Positions 25,069-33,696 of a stretch of 39,294 nucleotides of DNA are shown piece by piece. The translations under genes and the position numbers were made by a program. The stretch's first letter is position 1; every line of letters starts with the position of its first letter. The stretch comes from JAYPHU01 sp038127535 (GTDB lineage: Bacteria > Pseudomonadota > Alphaproteobacteria > Rhodospirillales > UBA2165), in the NCBI GenBank assembly GCA_038127535.1, contig JAYPHU010000032.1, positions 1 through 39,294 on the forward strand. Direction: 5' to 3'. The notes below the pieces were generated by a model. The model did no database searches, had not been told where the DNA came from, and saw only the letters and a list, made by a program, of their open reading frames with translations.

Positions 25069-26310
25069 TTAGCTCATATTGAGCTGGCGGCGCACTTTCT
25101 TAATATCTTTTTTCTTCAGTTCAAATGGATAGCTGGCGATATCGCTGGGCGGTGAGTCGCCATAGGGCCGGTCGCAGGCGGAGATATCCTCGGCCACCTT
25201 GCCGGGACATCCTGACGTGCGGAAAGCGATGCCGGACTCGATATACATATCCAATTCGGCCGGGGGCAGTCCGAAATCCTTCACCCGGCCCTCCTCGTCA
25301 AAGGACATGTGATCAATGCGCACGCCGCAATAATCGATCAGGTAGCGGGCAAGCTGCACCCGGCGCCACTGATCCCTGGGCGTCGCCGGTAAGTGATCCA
25401 TCAACGAGCCCTTCTCCGGGAAGAAGCAGAACATGTGGCTGTGTCCGCCAAGATCGACCAGCTCCTGCACCACCTTGATCACGTCGTATTCGGTCTCGCC
25501 CATGCCGACGATCAGGTGAGCGCCGAACTTCTGATCGCCGAAAATATCCTTGGCGTGATGCAGAACTTCCCAATATTTCTTCCAGGTGTGCGGCGAGTCC
25601 ACCCCTCTGCCCCGTGTCCGGTCAAAGATTTCCGGGGTCACCGCATCCAGCGCAACGGTGAAGATATCCGCGCCCATCTCGTGCAAAGTCTGGACGTCAT
25701 CTCGGGTCATGGTCGTCGGGTTGGACAGGATCGACACCGGGATCGTGTCCGGCGAGATGCGGTCCGTCCAGGTTTTAAGCACGGTTTTCGTGTCGTCGTC
25801 GGAATTGGGATGGGTGATCATGCTGATGCACATCCGATGGAATTCGGAATTCTCCCCGTCCTTGGCGACGATATCGACGATCTGTTCCATCGGCACGGCC
25901 GGCCAGTCGACCCGGATGAAATTCCGGTCGGCGTAGTCCCGGTCCTTTTCCCGGTGGCGCGCCAGGCCGCAATAGGCGCAGTTGGCCCGGCAGCCTTCGG
26001 GATAGGTCAGTAGCAGATTGAGGCAGCGGGTACAGGAACAGCGGTACATCTGACCGCTCATGATGCCCAGGGTAATCGCCGCCGCCGTGGACATCTGCAC
26101 GTACTCGGGCGAGCGCATATGGGGCGTCAGCATATTGTAGTTGGGCTTGTAGACGCCCTGCGGCGCGACATTGGCGTCCTTCACCCGCGCGCCGTTGCGG
26201 TGCTCCTTGGCAATTGCCTCCGGGCTTCGGGGCTGCATCTCCGCGAAGTCGTTGTGGGTTTTTCCTTGTTTGCCCGTCGCCGGGGTCGTGCTGTGTTCAA
26301 TACAACTCAT
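25069..26310 (-). CDS. lipS: Radical SAM lipoyl synthase component (LipS1/LipS2 type), 413 residues
   Basis: The radical SAM motif is C107-x3-C111-x2-C114 (GCRANCAYCG), and an extra cysteine set C91, C93, C96 precedes it, typical of a second cluster that donates sulfur. The biotin-synthase-like barrel core is visible (HLIVGMGETE, MFCFFPEKGS). With the second radical SAM protein at 27413, it matches the two-part LipS1 plus LipS2 lipoyl synthase, in which each half inserts one sulfur at C6 or C8 of octanoyl-LbpA. I cannot assign the number from sequence. Its ATG overlaps the lipT stop (ATGA). Confidence 0.85.
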   Translation of the reverse strand: MSCIEHSTTPATGKQGKTHNDFAEMQPRSPEAIAKEHRNGARVKDANVAPQGVYKPNYNMLTPHMRSPEYVQMSTAAAITLGIMSGQMYRCSCTRCLNLLLTYPEGCRANCAYCGLARHREKDRDYADRNFIRVDWPAVPMEQIVDIVAKDGENSEFHRMCISMITHPNSDDDTKTVLKTWTDRISPDTIPVSILSNPTTMTRDDVQTLHEMGADIFTVALDAVTPEIFDRTRGRGVDSPHTWKKYWEVLHHAKDIFGDQKFGAHLIVGMGETEYDVIKVVQELVDLGGHSHMFCFFPEKGSLMDHLPATPRDQWRRVQLARYLIDYCGVRIDHMSFDEEGRVKDFGLPPAELDMYIESGIAFRTSGCPGKVAEDISACDRPYGDSPPSDIASYPFELKKKDIKKVRRQLNMS

Positions 26311-27416
26311 GCCGCTGCTAATGCCTCCGCTGACTTGAGAGTGCGTTCATCCCAATAGGCCGGGTAGGAAATCCATCCCTGCCGGAGCTGATCCGGCGTG
26401 GGCGCTCCGCCCGTTTCAAATACATCGATCAATTCCCGGCGACGGTGATTGGCGTGATCCAGCGAGCCTTTGAACAGCGCCGACAGCTCCGCCACGTAGT
26501 CGTCAATCACCTCTGTATCGCCAGCGATCCAATCCGCCGCCACCGTGCCGGCCAATCCGCCGGAGATCACAGCGGACGTTATCCCACCGCCGGTCACCGG
26601 GTTCGCCAGCCCCGCCGCATCGCCGGCCAATAGCACGGGTACGTCACCCAGGTTGCCAGCCGGCTGCAGCATGCCGCCCACCGGGATCGCGCCGCCGGTA
26701 CACGCCGAAATCTCCGCCCCGACCCGACCTTCATCGACCAGGCGCGCGTGCAGGGTCTCCACGATCTCTTTCAGGCGCAGCCGGTCCTCTGCGCGCACGC
26801 CGGCGCCGATATTGGCCACGTCGCCGCGCGGGAAGAGCCAGCCGTAGCCGCCCGGAATGTCCGCGGAAACGAAAATGTCCGTCGCCTGATGGGCCTTCAA
26901 CAGGGGCACAGTGATTTGGCGGGACTCCACCACTTCCGTATTCCTGATGCCGATGGCCTTGCCGATCCGGCTGCGGGGGCCGTCCGCGCCGATGATAAAC
27001 TTGGGCGCGATGATTTCCCCGGTCTCCAGGATGATGCAGCCGTCGCCCGTAATCTCGATGGGCCGAATATCGAACCGGATATCCGCGCCCGCGGCATCCG
27101 CCCGGTCCACCAGCAGCCGGTCAAACGCGGCCCGGTCCAACATACGTCCGTGAAATTCGGGTTTCAGCTCACCCGCGCCTTCTTCAACGAAGGTGATCAT
27201 TTCGTTGATGCGCTGACGGGTGACTTGGTCCAAGCCGCTCAGTTCCTGATCGATCATGGCCGGCACGAACTCCGCGCACTGCACCGGAAATCCCGGCCGC
27301 TTCTTGCGGTCGATGCCCAGCACGCTCGCACCCTCGGCGGCCGCTTCCGCCGCCGCCCGCGCACCGGCGGGACCCATCCCTACCACCAGGACATCAATGC
27401 CGAGAGTTGCCGTCAT
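26307..27416 (-). CDS. lipT: LipT, FAD-dependent geranylgeranyl-reductase-family oxidoreductase
   Basis: The start ATG 27416 overlaps the preceding radical SAM stop by ATGA, and the longer open frame upstream is not protein-like, so the product is 369 residues. GMGPAG at 13-18 binds FAD; PRSRIGKAIG and the later LAGDAAGLANPVTGGGI segment are geranylgeranyl-reductase-family marks. LipT proteins accompany LipS1/LipS2 and are thought to supply electrons to the lipoyl synthases. Both overlaps (with the genes at 25069 and 27413) are tight. Confidence 0.87.
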   Translation of the reverse strand: MTATLGIDVLVVGMGPAGARAAAEAAAEGASVLGIDRKKRPGFPVQCAEFVPAMIDQELSGLDQVTRQRINEMITFVEEGAGELKPEFHGRMLDRAAFDRLLVDRADAAGADIRFDIRPIEITGDGCIILETGEIIAPKFIIGADGPRSRIGKAIGIRNTEVVESRQITVPLLKAHQATDIFVSADIPGGYGWLFPRGDVANIGAGVRAEDRLRLKEIVETLHARLVDEGRVGAEISACTGGAIPVGGMLQPAGNLGDVPVLLAGDAAGLANPVTGGGITSAVISGGLAGTVAADWIAGDTEVIDDYVAELSALFKGSLDHANHRRRELIDVFETGGAPTPDQLRQGWISYPAYWDERTLKSAEALAAA

Positions 27417-28441
27417 GCCGCGCACATCCGCATGTTCTTGGTATCGCCCAGTTTGATCGAGCAACAGGCATGGGCCTGTTCGAACGGCCGGCCGATGGCT
27501 TCGCTGACTGCCAAAACCCCGTCCGCCGGAAAGGCAATGCCGTCGAGCCCGGCCATCACCGCATAGGCATCGGTGATCCGCTTGTGCATGCCGGGCGGCC
27601 GCGCACAGCCCAGCAACACTTGGCGGTCCTGCAATCGGCGGCGCGCGTCATAAAAGAACCGCCCGATATCGTCCGTCGCCGGAACTTTGAACGTCCCCGG
27701 CTTAGAATAGAACGGCATGACCACGACCAGCACCAGCGCATGGGTCTTGTGCCGCGCGATCATATCCAGCGCCGTATTTTCGCCGACGAACTCGCCATAG
27801 TGCAGCCCGGCAACGATATGCGGCACGATCTCCATATCGGTGGCGCAGAGCGCCTCCAGGGTCGCCTCGAAATCCTCCACCGGCCGGTCCAGGTGATAAA
27901 CTTCTTTGATCGTCCTGTTGGAGCCGATTACATCCATCATCGCCGTATCGACGCCCGCATCCGCCATGGACTGGGCGCCGGCCCGATCCGTCAGCGCTGT
28001 GTGAATGGCGATCTTTAAGTGTGGGAAATCGGACTTAAGTTTCTCGATAACCGGATAGTAGGGCCCGTAGTTGATCACATTGTGGCGGTTGGAGCCGCCG
28101 GAAATCAGGAAGCCCTGCAGGTTCTGCAGCTTGATCAAATCCCGCACCTTGTGATCCAGCATCTCCGGATTGGTGGCCGGGATCATCGGCTCCAGAATTT
28201 TTGCCTGGCAATGATCGCAGTTCAGCGCACAGCCACCGGCGGTAATGGAAAACGCCGGAAAGCTGTTCTGGCTGCAGCCTTGCAGATCGGACGAATTGTA
28301 TTCCTTGAATGTCGGTGTGGAGAACCGGATGGACCGCCCGGCAATTTCCGCCGCGCCGGCCTCAAGCGTGGCAACGAGCCCCCCATCGAACTCGGCATCC
28401 TCCAGTTCCTCGATCTCCAGAATGCGATCAAGCCATGACAT
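27413..28441 (-). CDS. lipS: Radical SAM lipoyl synthase component (LipS1/LipS2 type), 342 residues
   Basis: ATG 28441 is chosen because AGAGGAAAG lies just upstream; it overlaps the deacetylase-fold stop by 14 nt. The radical SAM motif is C71-x3-C75-x2-C78 (GCALNCDHCQ). A cysteine-rich C-terminus (HACCSIKLGD then MRMCAA) probably holds the auxiliary cluster, and C56 in LQGCSQN may contribute. Family-like segments include FLISGGSNRHN and IAIHTALTD. It is the partner of the radical SAM protein at 25069; the 1 or 2 numbering is not certain. Confidence 0.86.
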   Translation of the reverse strand: MSWLDRILEIEELEDAEFDGGLVATLEAGAAEIAGRSIRFSTPTFKEYNSSDLQGCSQNSFPAFSITAGGCALNCDHCQAKILEPMIPATNPEMLDHKVRDLIKLQNLQGFLISGGSNRHNVINYGPYYPVIEKLKSDFPHLKIAIHTALTDRAGAQSMADAGVDTAMMDVIGSNRTIKEVYHLDRPVEDFEATLEALCATDMEIVPHIVAGLHYGEFVGENTALDMIARHKTHALVLVVVMPFYSKPGTFKVPATDDIGRFFYDARRRLQDRQVLLGCARPPGMHKRITDAYAVMAGLDGIAFPADGVLAVSEAIGRPFEQAHACCSIKLGDTKNMRMCAA

Positions 28442-29636
28442 ATTTCTTTCCTCTCGTCTCACCGGCGTCTTCCGGTGGCTGCCAGCCTCGGCGCACCACA
28501 TCGATGATCTCGCTGACCTCATTGCGCACCGGGCCGCCCATAGCCGGATCGGCCAACGTCGTCAGCCACATTTCGGAGCGGTCTTCTTCGTCCACGAGAT
28601 CACAGTCAAGTTCACTGAGAATTTCAACGCAGTCCGCGGGGAGCCGCGCCGGCAGGCGTTTTCCGTTCAGCAATCCCCACAGCCCAGTCCAATACCGCGC
28701 CGTGGTCCATGGGTTGTACCCGCCGCCGCCGACGATGATGGCGCGGGGCGACATATTCGCCAGGTCCAAAATCACTGACCATAGCGCCCCGTTGGAAAGC
28801 CCCATGGACGCCAGCGGATCACCCGCCAGACTGTCCGCGCCACAATTGATTAGGATCGCGTCCGCCTTGAAGAAATTGGCGAAGGGCCGAAGGAAGTAAT
28901 CCGCGACAAAGGAAAGCTCTACATCGTTGAAACCCTTGGGCACCGCCAGATTGGAGAAACCGGCCGAGGCATTGAACCCGGTACCGCCCGTCTGCGGCCA
29001 GCGTCCCGCTTCATGCAGGGACACTGTAAATATGTCCGGATTGCCGGCGAAAGCATACTCGACCCCGTCGCCGTGATGGGCGTCCAGGTCCACATAGAGG
29101 ATGCGTGCCAGCCCCATGGACCGGAGCCGGCCAATCGCCAGAACCGCGTCATTGAAATAGCAAAAGCCGCGCGCTTCGCCGGGGGCCGCGTGATGGGTAC
29201 CGCCGCCGAAGTTCACAGCGACACCGTCACGGGTCACCAAGTCGGCGGCCTGCAACGATCCGGCGGCGGATATGGACGCCCGCTCAAACAAATGGGGAAA
29301 GATCGGATTTTCTATGGTGCCGAGACTATAGCAGCGCCGCTGTTCCTTGGTCGCCTTGCCGGCGGCCGTCGCATCGCACACCGCCTCGACATAGGCAGGA
29401 TCATGGAATGCCGTCAGCTCGTCGGTGGTGGCTTGGGGGCTCTCCATAAAGTTCTCATCATCCAGCCAACCCAAGCGGCGGCACAAATCCGAGACGATCT
29501 CCACACGGGGAATGGTCAGCGGATGGTTCGCGCCATAGGCCTGCTTCCGGTAAATATCGCCGCTGATAAACACCGGGCCCTTCGGCTCGATGATCCGGCT
29601 CATCGGTTCGATGAGAGCTTGCGCGCCATCCGTCAT
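28428..29636 (-). CDS. Histone-deacetylase-fold (AcuC/HDAC family) hydrolase
   Basis: ATG 29636 overlaps the preceding diiron-oxygenase stop in an ATGA, so 402 residues are used. All key HDAC residues are visible: the H148-H149 pair, zinc ligands D185 and H187 in DLDAHHGDG, D273 in GADSLAGDP, and the catalytic tyrosine Y307 in GGGGYNPW. It should therefore be an active zinc deacylase. Bacterial relatives act on acetylpolyamines, acetoin-related targets or acyl-lysine. It lies within the lipoate assembly operon, directly before a radical SAM gene, which suggests an acyl-lysine or amide substrate linked to lipoylation, but that is inference. Confidence 0.88.
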   Translation of the reverse strand: MTDGAQALIEPMSRIIEPKGPVFISGDIYRKQAYGANHPLTIPRVEIVSDLCRRLGWLDDENFMESPQATTDELTAFHDPAYVEAVCDATAAGKATKEQRRCYSLGTIENPIFPHLFERASISAAGSLQAADLVTRDGVAVNFGGGTHHAAPGEARGFCYFNDAVLAIGRLRSMGLARILYVDLDAHHGDGVEYAFAGNPDIFTVSLHEAGRWPQTGGTGFNASAGFSNLAVPKGFNDVELSFVADYFLRPFANFFKADAILINCGADSLAGDPLASMGLSNGALWSVILDLANMSPRAIIVGGGGYNPWTTARYWTGLWGLLNGKRLPARLPADCVEILSELDCDLVDEEDRSEMWLTTLADPAMGGPVRNEVSEIIDVVRRGWQPPEDAGETRGKKYVMA

Positions 29637-30508
29637 GGCCGGATGTCCGCGACGCCGAACCGGGCAAGCTCGGCGGTGCGTCCTAGCAGGGTCAGGGCCG
29701 GTACGGCGCATTGACGCGCCAGCTCCGCCCGGCGGGGACAGCGGGCCGCATGGGCCGCCATTTCACTCGGGCGCGGGATGCCTGCCCGCTCCAAGCTCTC
29801 CGCCGTCGGATAAAGGGTCGCCTTGAGGAAGCCCCGCAACAGGAACTTGAGAGTCCTCGAAAACACAAACCGTTCGATCAGCCCCATTTTTTCGATCCGG
29901 CTGGCCAGTAGCGCGCGCGCCGCGGCAATGTGCCTTGCCTCATCTTTGTGATGCAGGCTCAATACATCCGACGCCACCAGGCTGATTTCCTGGCCGTCGT
30001 CCTGCGCCCGCTTCAGGCACAGCCGGGCATACGTGTCGGTCACCGTCTCGCCGATATAGACCATGGCCCAGAAGGCGGCGTGGTCGGGGCTCAGCCGTTG
30101 CGCCACCCAGGTCAGCAGCCGGGTGGAGCCCAAGAGCCGGGTCTTCTGCAGACCCGCGCGTTCGATCATGGTCAAGAACATCAGACTGTGGCCGGTCTCC
30201 TCGCGGATTTCCTGCAGTATGATCCGGGTTTCCTCGGCCGGCAGTTCCAAGAACCCCTTGGCGGACAGGCGGCTGATCAGCAAACCTTCGAGCCAAATGC
30301 CGGCAGCGCACAGCCTGGAAAACTCCGCCTGGCTCAGCCGCTGGATCAGCTTGGACCGTTCCGGCACGCCCAAATCGCCGGCGGACAGGCTCAGCATCTC
30401 GGGCGGCAGCCAGGGCAGATTGCCATCTTCCTGGTCCCAATCGATGGCCGCGACAGGATCCCGGTAGTCCGCACCGTGGGCGGTGAGTTTCTCGAGCTGC
30501 GTGCTCAT
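29633..30508 (-). CDS. AurF-like diiron oxygenase
   Basis: This 291-residue helical protein shows the seven metal-ligand pattern of the AurF (p-aminobenzoate N-oxygenase) family: E74, E104 and H107 (EETGH), E154 (YIGE), and H186-x3-E190-x2-H193 (HHKDEARH). A di-iron centre is therefore likely intact. Family members oxidise amines or other small substrates with oxygen. The ATG overlaps the stop of the upstream luciferase-like gene (ATGA). Its substrate is unknown. Alternatively it may be a ferritin-like protein that acts on a carrier-bound intermediate. Confidence 0.82.
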   Translation of the reverse strand: MSTQLEKLTAHGADYRDPVAAIDWDQEDGNLPWLPPEMLSLSAGDLGVPERSKLIQRLSQAEFSRLCAAGIWLEGLLISRLSAKGFLELPAEETRIILQEIREETGHSLMFLTMIERAGLQKTRLLGSTRLLTWVAQRLSPDHAAFWAMVYIGETVTDTYARLCLKRAQDDGQEISLVASDVLSLHHKDEARHIAAARALLASRIEKMGLIERFVFSRTLKFLLRGFLKATLYPTAESLERAGIPRPSEMAAHAARCPRRAELARQCAVPALTLLGRTAELARFGVADIRP

Positions 30509-31569
30509 GCCGCCCCCGAGGTCATGGGAATGATCTCTGCCGAGCGGAACCGGGGCAACACGTGCTTGGCCATCGTGTCGAGACAGGTGATCATTTCCTC
30601 GGCCGACAGATCGCCGCCGCCGATGGCCATGCCGAGCCGGTCAACGCCCGCCTCTTCGACAGCGCGGAGCTTCTTCGCCACATGATCGGGATCACCAACA
30701 GCCGCCAGCCCCATGGCCTCCAGCGTCTTCAGGTTGATGGCCTTTTGAAACAGTTGCGCAATCCAGCCGAGTTTCCGGTAATGCTCATAACCTTCGATCT
30801 GGCGATTGAGCAGCGGGCGGGCAAATTCAAGAATGCGTTCATAGACCCAGACGATGCCTTCTTCGGCCCGCTGACGGGCCCGCTCATGATCGGTGTCGCA
30901 ATAGACCGCCATCGTGAACGAGGTTTGACCGGCGTGGTCCTTGGTCAAATCCCGGTAACGGCGGATATCCGATTTGACCATCGGCCACGGCTTAAACGGC
31001 CCGGTCATCAAGTTGAGCCCCAGTTCCGCCGCCACGTCGATGCTGTCAGGACTGACCGCCGCCAGCCATCCCCGGGCCAGTTCCGAGCGTATGGCCGGGC
31101 GGATATGATAGGTCTCCCCGTCGCGGGTGAACGAGCCTTCGTCCAAGATGGATCGCAGCGTCTTGTAGCGATCGATAAACACCTGACGGCTCTCCGCCAT
31201 CACGATGCCGAAACCGCCAAGCTCAGTCTTGGTCACCCCACGCCCAACACCCCAAAGCGCGCGCCCGCCGGACAGGTGATCCAGGGTCGCCAGTTTCTCC
31301 GCCACGCGCACGGGTTCATATAGCGGTAACGGCAGGATTGCGAAGCCGAGACCGATAGTGGCTGTCGCATGTGTAATCGCCGCCAGGAGCATCTCCGGCG
31401 CGGCGGCGTTGCTGTAGTCGCCAACGAAGTGATGTTCGGCCGACCACACGGCGTCATAACCGAGCCGGTCTGCCTCAATCGCGGTTTCGATGCCCGCCGA
31501 AATCGCGGCGGTGGCGTTCACCTCCGCAAACGCGGGAGACGCAAACTCCATGAACAAATCAAACTTCAC
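30505..31569 (-). CDS. Luciferase-like (LLM class) flavin-dependent oxygenase
   Basis: I use GTG 31569 because the protein core opens with VKFDLFMEF; an ATG at 31641 adds a non-conserved leader. The product has 354 residues in a luciferase-like TIM barrel, with the EADRLGYDAVWSAEHHF segment and SGGRALWGVGRG typical of reduced-flavin monooxygenases. Members include alkanesulfonate and dimethyl sulfide monooxygenases, so an organosulfur substrate is possible here, but close relationship cannot be judged from the sequence. It is the first gene of the run that ends with fccB. Confidence 0.85.
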   Translation of the reverse strand: MKFDLFMEFASPAFAEVNATAAISAGIETAIEADRLGYDAVWSAEHHFVGDYSNAAAPEMLLAAITHATATIGLGFAILPLPLYEPVRVAEKLATLDHLSGGRALWGVGRGVTKTELGGFGIVMAESRQVFIDRYKTLRSILDEGSFTRDGETYHIRPAIRSELARGWLAAVSPDSIDVAAELGLNLMTGPFKPWPMVKSDIRRYRDLTKDHAGQTSFTMAVYCDTDHERARQRAEEGIVWVYERILEFARPLLNRQIEGYEHYRKLGWIAQLFQKAINLKTLEAMGLAAVGDPDHVAKKLRAVEEAGVDRLGMAIGGGDLSAEEMITCLDTMAKHVLPRFRSAEIIPMTSGAA

Positions 31570-32164
31570 CGGAAACCTCGAGGATCGCGCTACCACCCTT
31601 ATGATTGCCCACGCCCATTGTGGGCACGGTTTATAATACATTTTTAGAGTAATATTTGGGTCCGTTCAAATAAAATTGCGGGAGAGAAGCGGCGATAATT
31701 TGCTGCACAGGCCGGCCGCCCGGAGCATCGCAAGACCAACCCAAATTTCAGAAAATAGTCTAAATTATTTATTGAATTCAATTACTTGCCATATCCTCCA
31801 GAATTCTTAAGGAGACGATCTAGTCAAGCCCGTCTCATGCGGATACACTACACAAAATTAACACAAATAATATGTTTTTTATATAATAAAACATAATTAT
31901 CAGATTTTTCGATATTATCACGCTCTAATCGTGATGTATTCTATTAAAATAGAAAAAATATAGGATAAATACTAAATAGGTAAGCTATGTTGAAATTATA
32001 TATTTGCTTTTATTTACCAAATGTTCTAGACAACTCTTACCGGCTCTTGAGTAGAATAAGCAATTGGGCTTGCCTCGACCGAGATTGAACTTTATCAGCC
32101 GGGTGCATACATTAAGAACTGTAGTGTAGGATTCCCAATACCTATGAAGAACTAGGGGATAAAA
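31570..32164. other. AT-rich divergent promoter region before tusA
   Basis: No convincing gene is present. It is strongly AT-rich from about 31740. It contains ACACAAA elements (31851 and 31861), TTATATAATAAA at 31879-31890, a GAGACG/CGTCTC repeat at 31812-31836, and the repeats at 31917-31954. TAACACAAA with TTATATAATAAA is shared with the region upstream of soxX, with different spacing (11 nt here, 7 nt there). Promoters for the luciferase-like operon and for tusA must lie here. Confidence 0.55.
31917..31954. promoter_or_regulatory. Two inverted repeats upstream of tusA
   Basis: ATCACG (31917-31922) and CGTGAT (31930-31935) are exact inverted arms around a 7-nt spacer. TTCTATT (31939-31945) and AATAGAA (31948-31954) form a second pair directly after. 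The first has the look of an operator. Confidence 0.35.
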
Positions 32165-32392
32165 ATGGCTGCTGTAGAAATTGATACCAAGGGCATGAAC
32201 TGCCCGATCCCGATCGTGAAGACCAAAAAAGCGCTGAAGAAGCTCGAAGTGGGCGATGAGGTGCGTGTCGAGGCGACCGATCCCGGTTCCGTCGCGGACT
32301 TTAATGCATTCTGCCGGTCAACCGGCAACGAGCTCGTCGACTCGTCCAAAGACGGCGGCGTCTACGTCTTTTTGATCAAGAAGACCAACTAG
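32165..32392 (+). CDS. tusA: TusA-family sulfur carrier protein
   Basis: This 75-residue protein has the TusA signature C13-P-I-P near the N-terminus followed by the alpha helix KTKKALKKL, and ends in YVFLIKK. C13 carries the persulfide. TusA is a known partner of rhodanese and DsrE in delivering sulfur to cytoplasmic oxidation systems including sHdr. It is the first gene of a five-gene + strand run (TusA, small unknown, CysK, rhodanese, exported DsrE), and AT-rich regulatory DNA lies upstream. Confidence 0.94.
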   Translation: MAAVEIDTKGMNCPIPIVKTKKALKKLEVGDEVRVEATDPGSVADFNAFCRSTGNELVDSSKDGGVYVFLIKKTN

Positions 32393-32402
32393 CTCAATTG
32401 CC

Positions 32403-32714
32403 GTGAAGCGGACGGTTCAGGCCGAGCTCGCCATTCTTCGGGCTGACGACAGCCGGGAAAAAGCCGAACTCATCAGCGAACCGCTTGCCGCGCCCACGCG
32501 TGCACAACTCGCCATTTTGGAAAATGTGTCGGGAAGCGGCGGCGCCCTCCCCGCGGAAGATGTCCATTATAAAACCGGTCTTGTCATGACCGCCCGCCGT
32601 TGGCTTCAGCTGGCGAACGAAAACAGCGAATTGATCTATCGGTTGACCGAAGCCGGGGCCGATGCGTTAGAGTCGAGCAGGTCAAAAAGCAAACCGCCGA
32701 CAGAGCCGGAGTAG
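32403..32714 (+). CDS. Unknown 103-residue protein between tusA and cysK
   Basis: The start is GTG 32403, 10 nt after tusA, without a clear ribosome site; the stop is 4 nt before the cysK ATG. The C-terminal half looks like a helix-turn-wing (LAILENVSGSGGAL, then ARRWLQLANENSELIYRLTEAGADAL), resembling the end of a winged-helix DNA-binding domain, but the fold is truncated compared with MarR or ArsR proteins. I cannot assign a function. It could be a small regulator of the tusA operon. Its position between two recognised genes with tight spacing supports it as a real gene. Confidence 0.6.
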   Translation: MKRTVQAELAILRADDSREKAELISEPLAAPTRAQLAILENVSGSGGALPAEDVHYKTGLVMTARRWLQLANENSELIYRLTEAGADALESSRSKSKPPTEPE

Positions 32715-32718
32715 AGCC

Positions 32719-33693
32719 ATGGTGAATTCCGAAAAGACCACGAATTTCCGGGGCCGCGTCTACGAAAACATCGTTGAAACCATCGGCGCCACCCCGCTTG
32801 TCAAAGTGAGCCGCCTGGCGGAGGCCATGGACTGCAAGGCGGAGATCCTGTGCAAGTGCGAGTTCTTCAATCCATTGGCCTCGGTCAAGGACCGCATCGG
32901 CATCGCCATGATCGAGGCGGCGGAAGAGGCGGGCGATCTCTCCCCCGGCGCAACAGTAATTGAACCCACATCCGGCAATACGGGGATGGCGTTGGCGTTT
33001 GTCTGCGCCTCGAAAGGCTATCGGCTGGTGCTGACCGTGCCGGAGGGCGTCGACGAGGGCCACCGGAAGATGCTGTCCCTGTTGGGCGCGGAGATTATCC
33101 GCACGCCGGCAGAACAAGGGATGTCCGGCGCCATTTCCAAAGCCAACGAACTGATGGAGGAAATCGAGGGCTCGTTCATGCCGCAGCAGTTCTCCAACCC
33201 AGCAAATCCCAAAACGCACGAGGACACCACAGCGGAAGAAATTTGGACCGACACAGGTGGCAAGGTGGATGTGGTCGTGGCCGGTGTCGGCACCGGTGGC
33301 ACGCTGACCGGTCTCGCCCGCGCCTTGAAGCCCCGCAATCCTGACCTGAAAGCGATCGCGGTCGAACCGTTGGATAGTTCCGTGCTAGCCGGCGGAATGC
33401 CGGGCCCGCACAAGATCCCAGGCATCGGCGCGGGCTTTATCCCTGACAACATCGATATGGACCTGGTCGACGAAGTCATCGCCGTCGGTAATCACGCGTC
33501 ATTCTATGCTGCGCGCCGCGCCGCCGAGATGGAAGGCATTCCGGCTGGTGTTTCCGCCGGGGCGGCTCTCTCCGCAGCCTTGGACTACGGCTCGCGGGAC
33601 GGCCTGGAAGGAAAAACCATCGTCGTAGTTCTACCATCCATGGCGGAACGTTATCTCACCTCTGAACTCTTCGAAATCTATACAACAGGATAA
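32719..33693 (+). CDS. cysK: Cysteine synthase (O-acetylserine sulfhydrylase family)
   Basis: The 324-residue protein has the fold-type II PLP motif NPLASVKDR with lysine K57, TSGNTG at 84-89 for the substrate carboxylate, and GTGGTLTG for the phosphate. This is the CysK/CysM family, making cysteine from O-acetylserine and sulfide. Cystathionine beta-synthase without its C-terminal part is an alternative by sequence class. It sits between a small unknown protein and rhodanese, so it may draw on sulfide made in the pathway. RBS ACAGAGCCGGAG precedes ATG 32719. Confidence 0.9.
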   Translation: MVNSEKTTNFRGRVYENIVETIGATPLVKVSRLAEAMDCKAEILCKCEFFNPLASVKDRIGIAMIEAAEEAGDLSPGATVIEPTSGNTGMALAFVCASKGYRLVLTVPEGVDEGHRKMLSLLGAEIIRTPAEQGMSGAISKANELMEEIEGSFMPQQFSNPANPKTHEDTTAEEIWTDTGGKVDVVVAGVGTGGTLTGLARALKPRNPDLKAIAVEPLDSSVLAGGMPGPHKIPGIGAGFIPDNIDMDLVDEVIAVGNHASFYAARRAAEMEGIPAGVSAGAALSAALDYGSRDGLEGKTIVVVLPSMAERYLTSELFEIYTTG

Positions 33694-33696
33694 TCT

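Noticed and set aside
31771..31782. Palindrome ATTGAATTCAAT upstream of tusA.
   Set aside because: It is pure AT-rich with an EcoRI core and such words are expected by chance in this region.
31836..31895. A 19-codon ATG frame with an upstream AAGGAGA in the tusA promoter region.
   Set aside because: The AAGGAGA is about 20 nt from the ATG, too far to serve it, and the frame is very short and AT-rich.
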